NCBI GenBank assembly: GCA_023263045.1
Contig: JALQXU010000054.1
Coordinates: forward strand, 1 to 6,135
From: Pontimonas sp.
GTDB lineage: Bacteria > Actinomycetota > Actinomycetes > Actinomycetales > Microbacteriaceae
DNA length: 6,135 nucleotides
Direction of reading: 5' to 3'
Shown: positions 5,337-6,135 of the stretch, piece by piece
How positions within the stretch are numbered: the first letter of the stretch is position 1
Layout: each line of letters starts with the position of its first letter
Made by a program: the position numbers and the translations under genes
Notes under the pieces: model-generated
The model's database searches: none
What the model saw: the letters and a program-made list of their open reading frames with translations, nothing else
What the model was told of the DNA's origin: nothing

Positions 5337-6135
5337 ATGCTCCAGATGTCGAGGACGGCCAAAATCGGGCTACTCGCGGTTGTTGGCTTTGTGCTGGCCT
5401 TTATGTACATCCCGTTGTTCGTCGTCATCATCAACAGTTTCAACGCTCAACAGCTCTCGTCATGGCCTATCGAGGACTTCTCGTTGTATTGGTGGGAATT
5501 TGCCGCCAACTATGAGCCGATTCGTCTCGCCCTGCTGAACTCGGTGATTGTTGCGACCGCAGCCATGGTGATTGCCTCGATTCTGGGGACCCTGGTGGCG
5601 TTCGCTCTCAATCGCTACGAGTTTTTTGGCAAGAGCACGGTAAACCTGCTGGTGGTGCTCCCGATCGCTCTCCCCGGCGTTGTCACCGGTGTTGCGTTTT
5701 CCAACACCTACTCCAACTTTCTCTCGCCGCTGGGAATAGACATCGGCTATTTCGGGCTAATCGTGTCCCACGCGACGTTCTGTATTGTCATGGTTTTCAA
5801 CAACGTGTTTGCGCGTTTGAAGAGGATGAACCCGAGCCTTCAAGAAGCTTCCATGGACTTGGGGGCGGGCCTCTGGGAGACCTTCCGTTTGGTGACCTTC
5901 CCGCAGTTCCGCTCATCCTTCATCGCGGGCGCGCTCCTCGCCTTCGCGCTGAGCTTTGACGAGGTGTACGTGACAATCTTTACGGCCCCTCCAGGAGTCG
6001 ACACTTTGCCCCTGTGGATTTTGAAGGAAATGGCGAGACCCAACCAAGCAAGCGTGGTCAACGTGGTCGCAACGGTGGTCATTCTCCTCTCGCTCATCCC
6101 GGTCTACATCTCCCAAAGGCTCGCGCGCGACGACG
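5337..6135 (+). CDS. potC: PotC-type ABC transporter permease (second membrane subunit), 3' truncated by window edge
   Basis: An open frame from ATG 5337 continues without a stop to the last base, giving 266 residues; an E. coli PotC-sized protein (about 264) suggests only a short tail is missing. It encodes the second channel subunit of the importer. Hydrophobic segments lie at about residues 11-33, 66-91, 103-122, 138-158, 194-216 and 240-260. The ATPase-coupling loop is QEASMDLGAGLWETF (169-183) followed by VTFPQ (186-190), a good EAA motif. FALSFDEVYVTIFTAPPG (203-220) and TLPLWI (223-228) match the conserved FTLSxDD...F and TLPxxI blocks of PotC/PotI permeases. Helix 1 runs into YIPLFVVIINSFN (24-36), which fits the PotC amino end. 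It begins three bases after permease 1. No frameshift or internal stop is seen; the missing stop is due only to the window end. Confidence 0.93.
   Translation, partial: MLQMSRTAKIGLLAVVGFVLAFMYIPLFVVIINSFNAQQLSSWPIEDFSLYWWEFAANYEPIRLALLNSVIVATAAMVIASILGTLVAFALNRYEFFGKSTVNLLVVLPIALPGVVTGVAFSNTYSNFLSPLGIDIGYFGLIVSHATFCIVMVFNNVFARLKRMNPSLQEASMDLGAGLWETFRLVTFPQFRSSFIAGALLAFALSFDEVYVTIFTAPPGVDTLPLWILKEMARPNQASVVNVVATVVILLSLIPVYISQRLARDD

Noticed and set aside
5840..6097. 85-codon minus-strand frame near the window end
   Set aside because: It is antisense to the EAA loop and last helices of permease 2, whose motifs are clear on the plus strand.

Overview
The window reads as part of a chromosomal catabolic and uptake locus from a moderately GC-rich bacterium. 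The features suggest a small-genome actinobacterium, possibly Microbacteriaceae-like. The evidence is the mixed, not extreme, third-position GC, the cysteine-rich PotD-type lipoprotein I associate from memory with actinobacteria, and GTG start usage. This placement is an inference, since no rRNA or marker gene is present. All genes lie on the + strand.

Layout: (1) the 3' end of a short-chain dehydrogenase/reductase of the polyol/acetoin-reductase type (1-240), closed by a perfect hairpin (257-288). (2) A 147-base gap, then a complete FAD-dependent glycerol-3-phosphate dehydrogenase-family gene (glpD-like, GTG start, 387-1991). (3) A 142-base gap, then a four-gene ABC importer of the spermidine/putrescine (PotABCD) type in the order ATPase (2134-3180), lipoprotein solute receptor (3211-4371), permease 1 (4434-5333) and permease 2 (5337 to the window end, truncated by the edge). 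Gaps between the transporter genes are 30, 62 and 3 bases, so they almost certainly form one operon. A 14-bp hairpin without a U-tract sits directly after the receptor gene, and the receptor has more biased codon use than permease 1. Both fit differential expression of receptor over membrane parts.

Working together: the lipoprotein captures a solute, the two permeases form the channel and the ATPase drives import. The dehydrogenases beside it suggest that the imported compound may be a polyol, a polyol phosphate or a related alcohol and not necessarily a polyamine. GlpD would oxidise a phosphorylated polyol (classically sn-glycerol 3-phosphate to dihydroxyacetone phosphate) into the quinone pool, and the SDR would oxidise a free polyol with NAD(P). 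The transporter family name does not settle the substrate.

I found no tRNA, rRNA, CRISPR array, insertion sequence or attachment site. No gene-free stretch exceeds 300 bases. The most useful points are the unstopped last permease, the distinctive GlpD subfamily motif and its transporter linkage, the six-cysteine receptor, and several perfect inverted repeats in and between genes.
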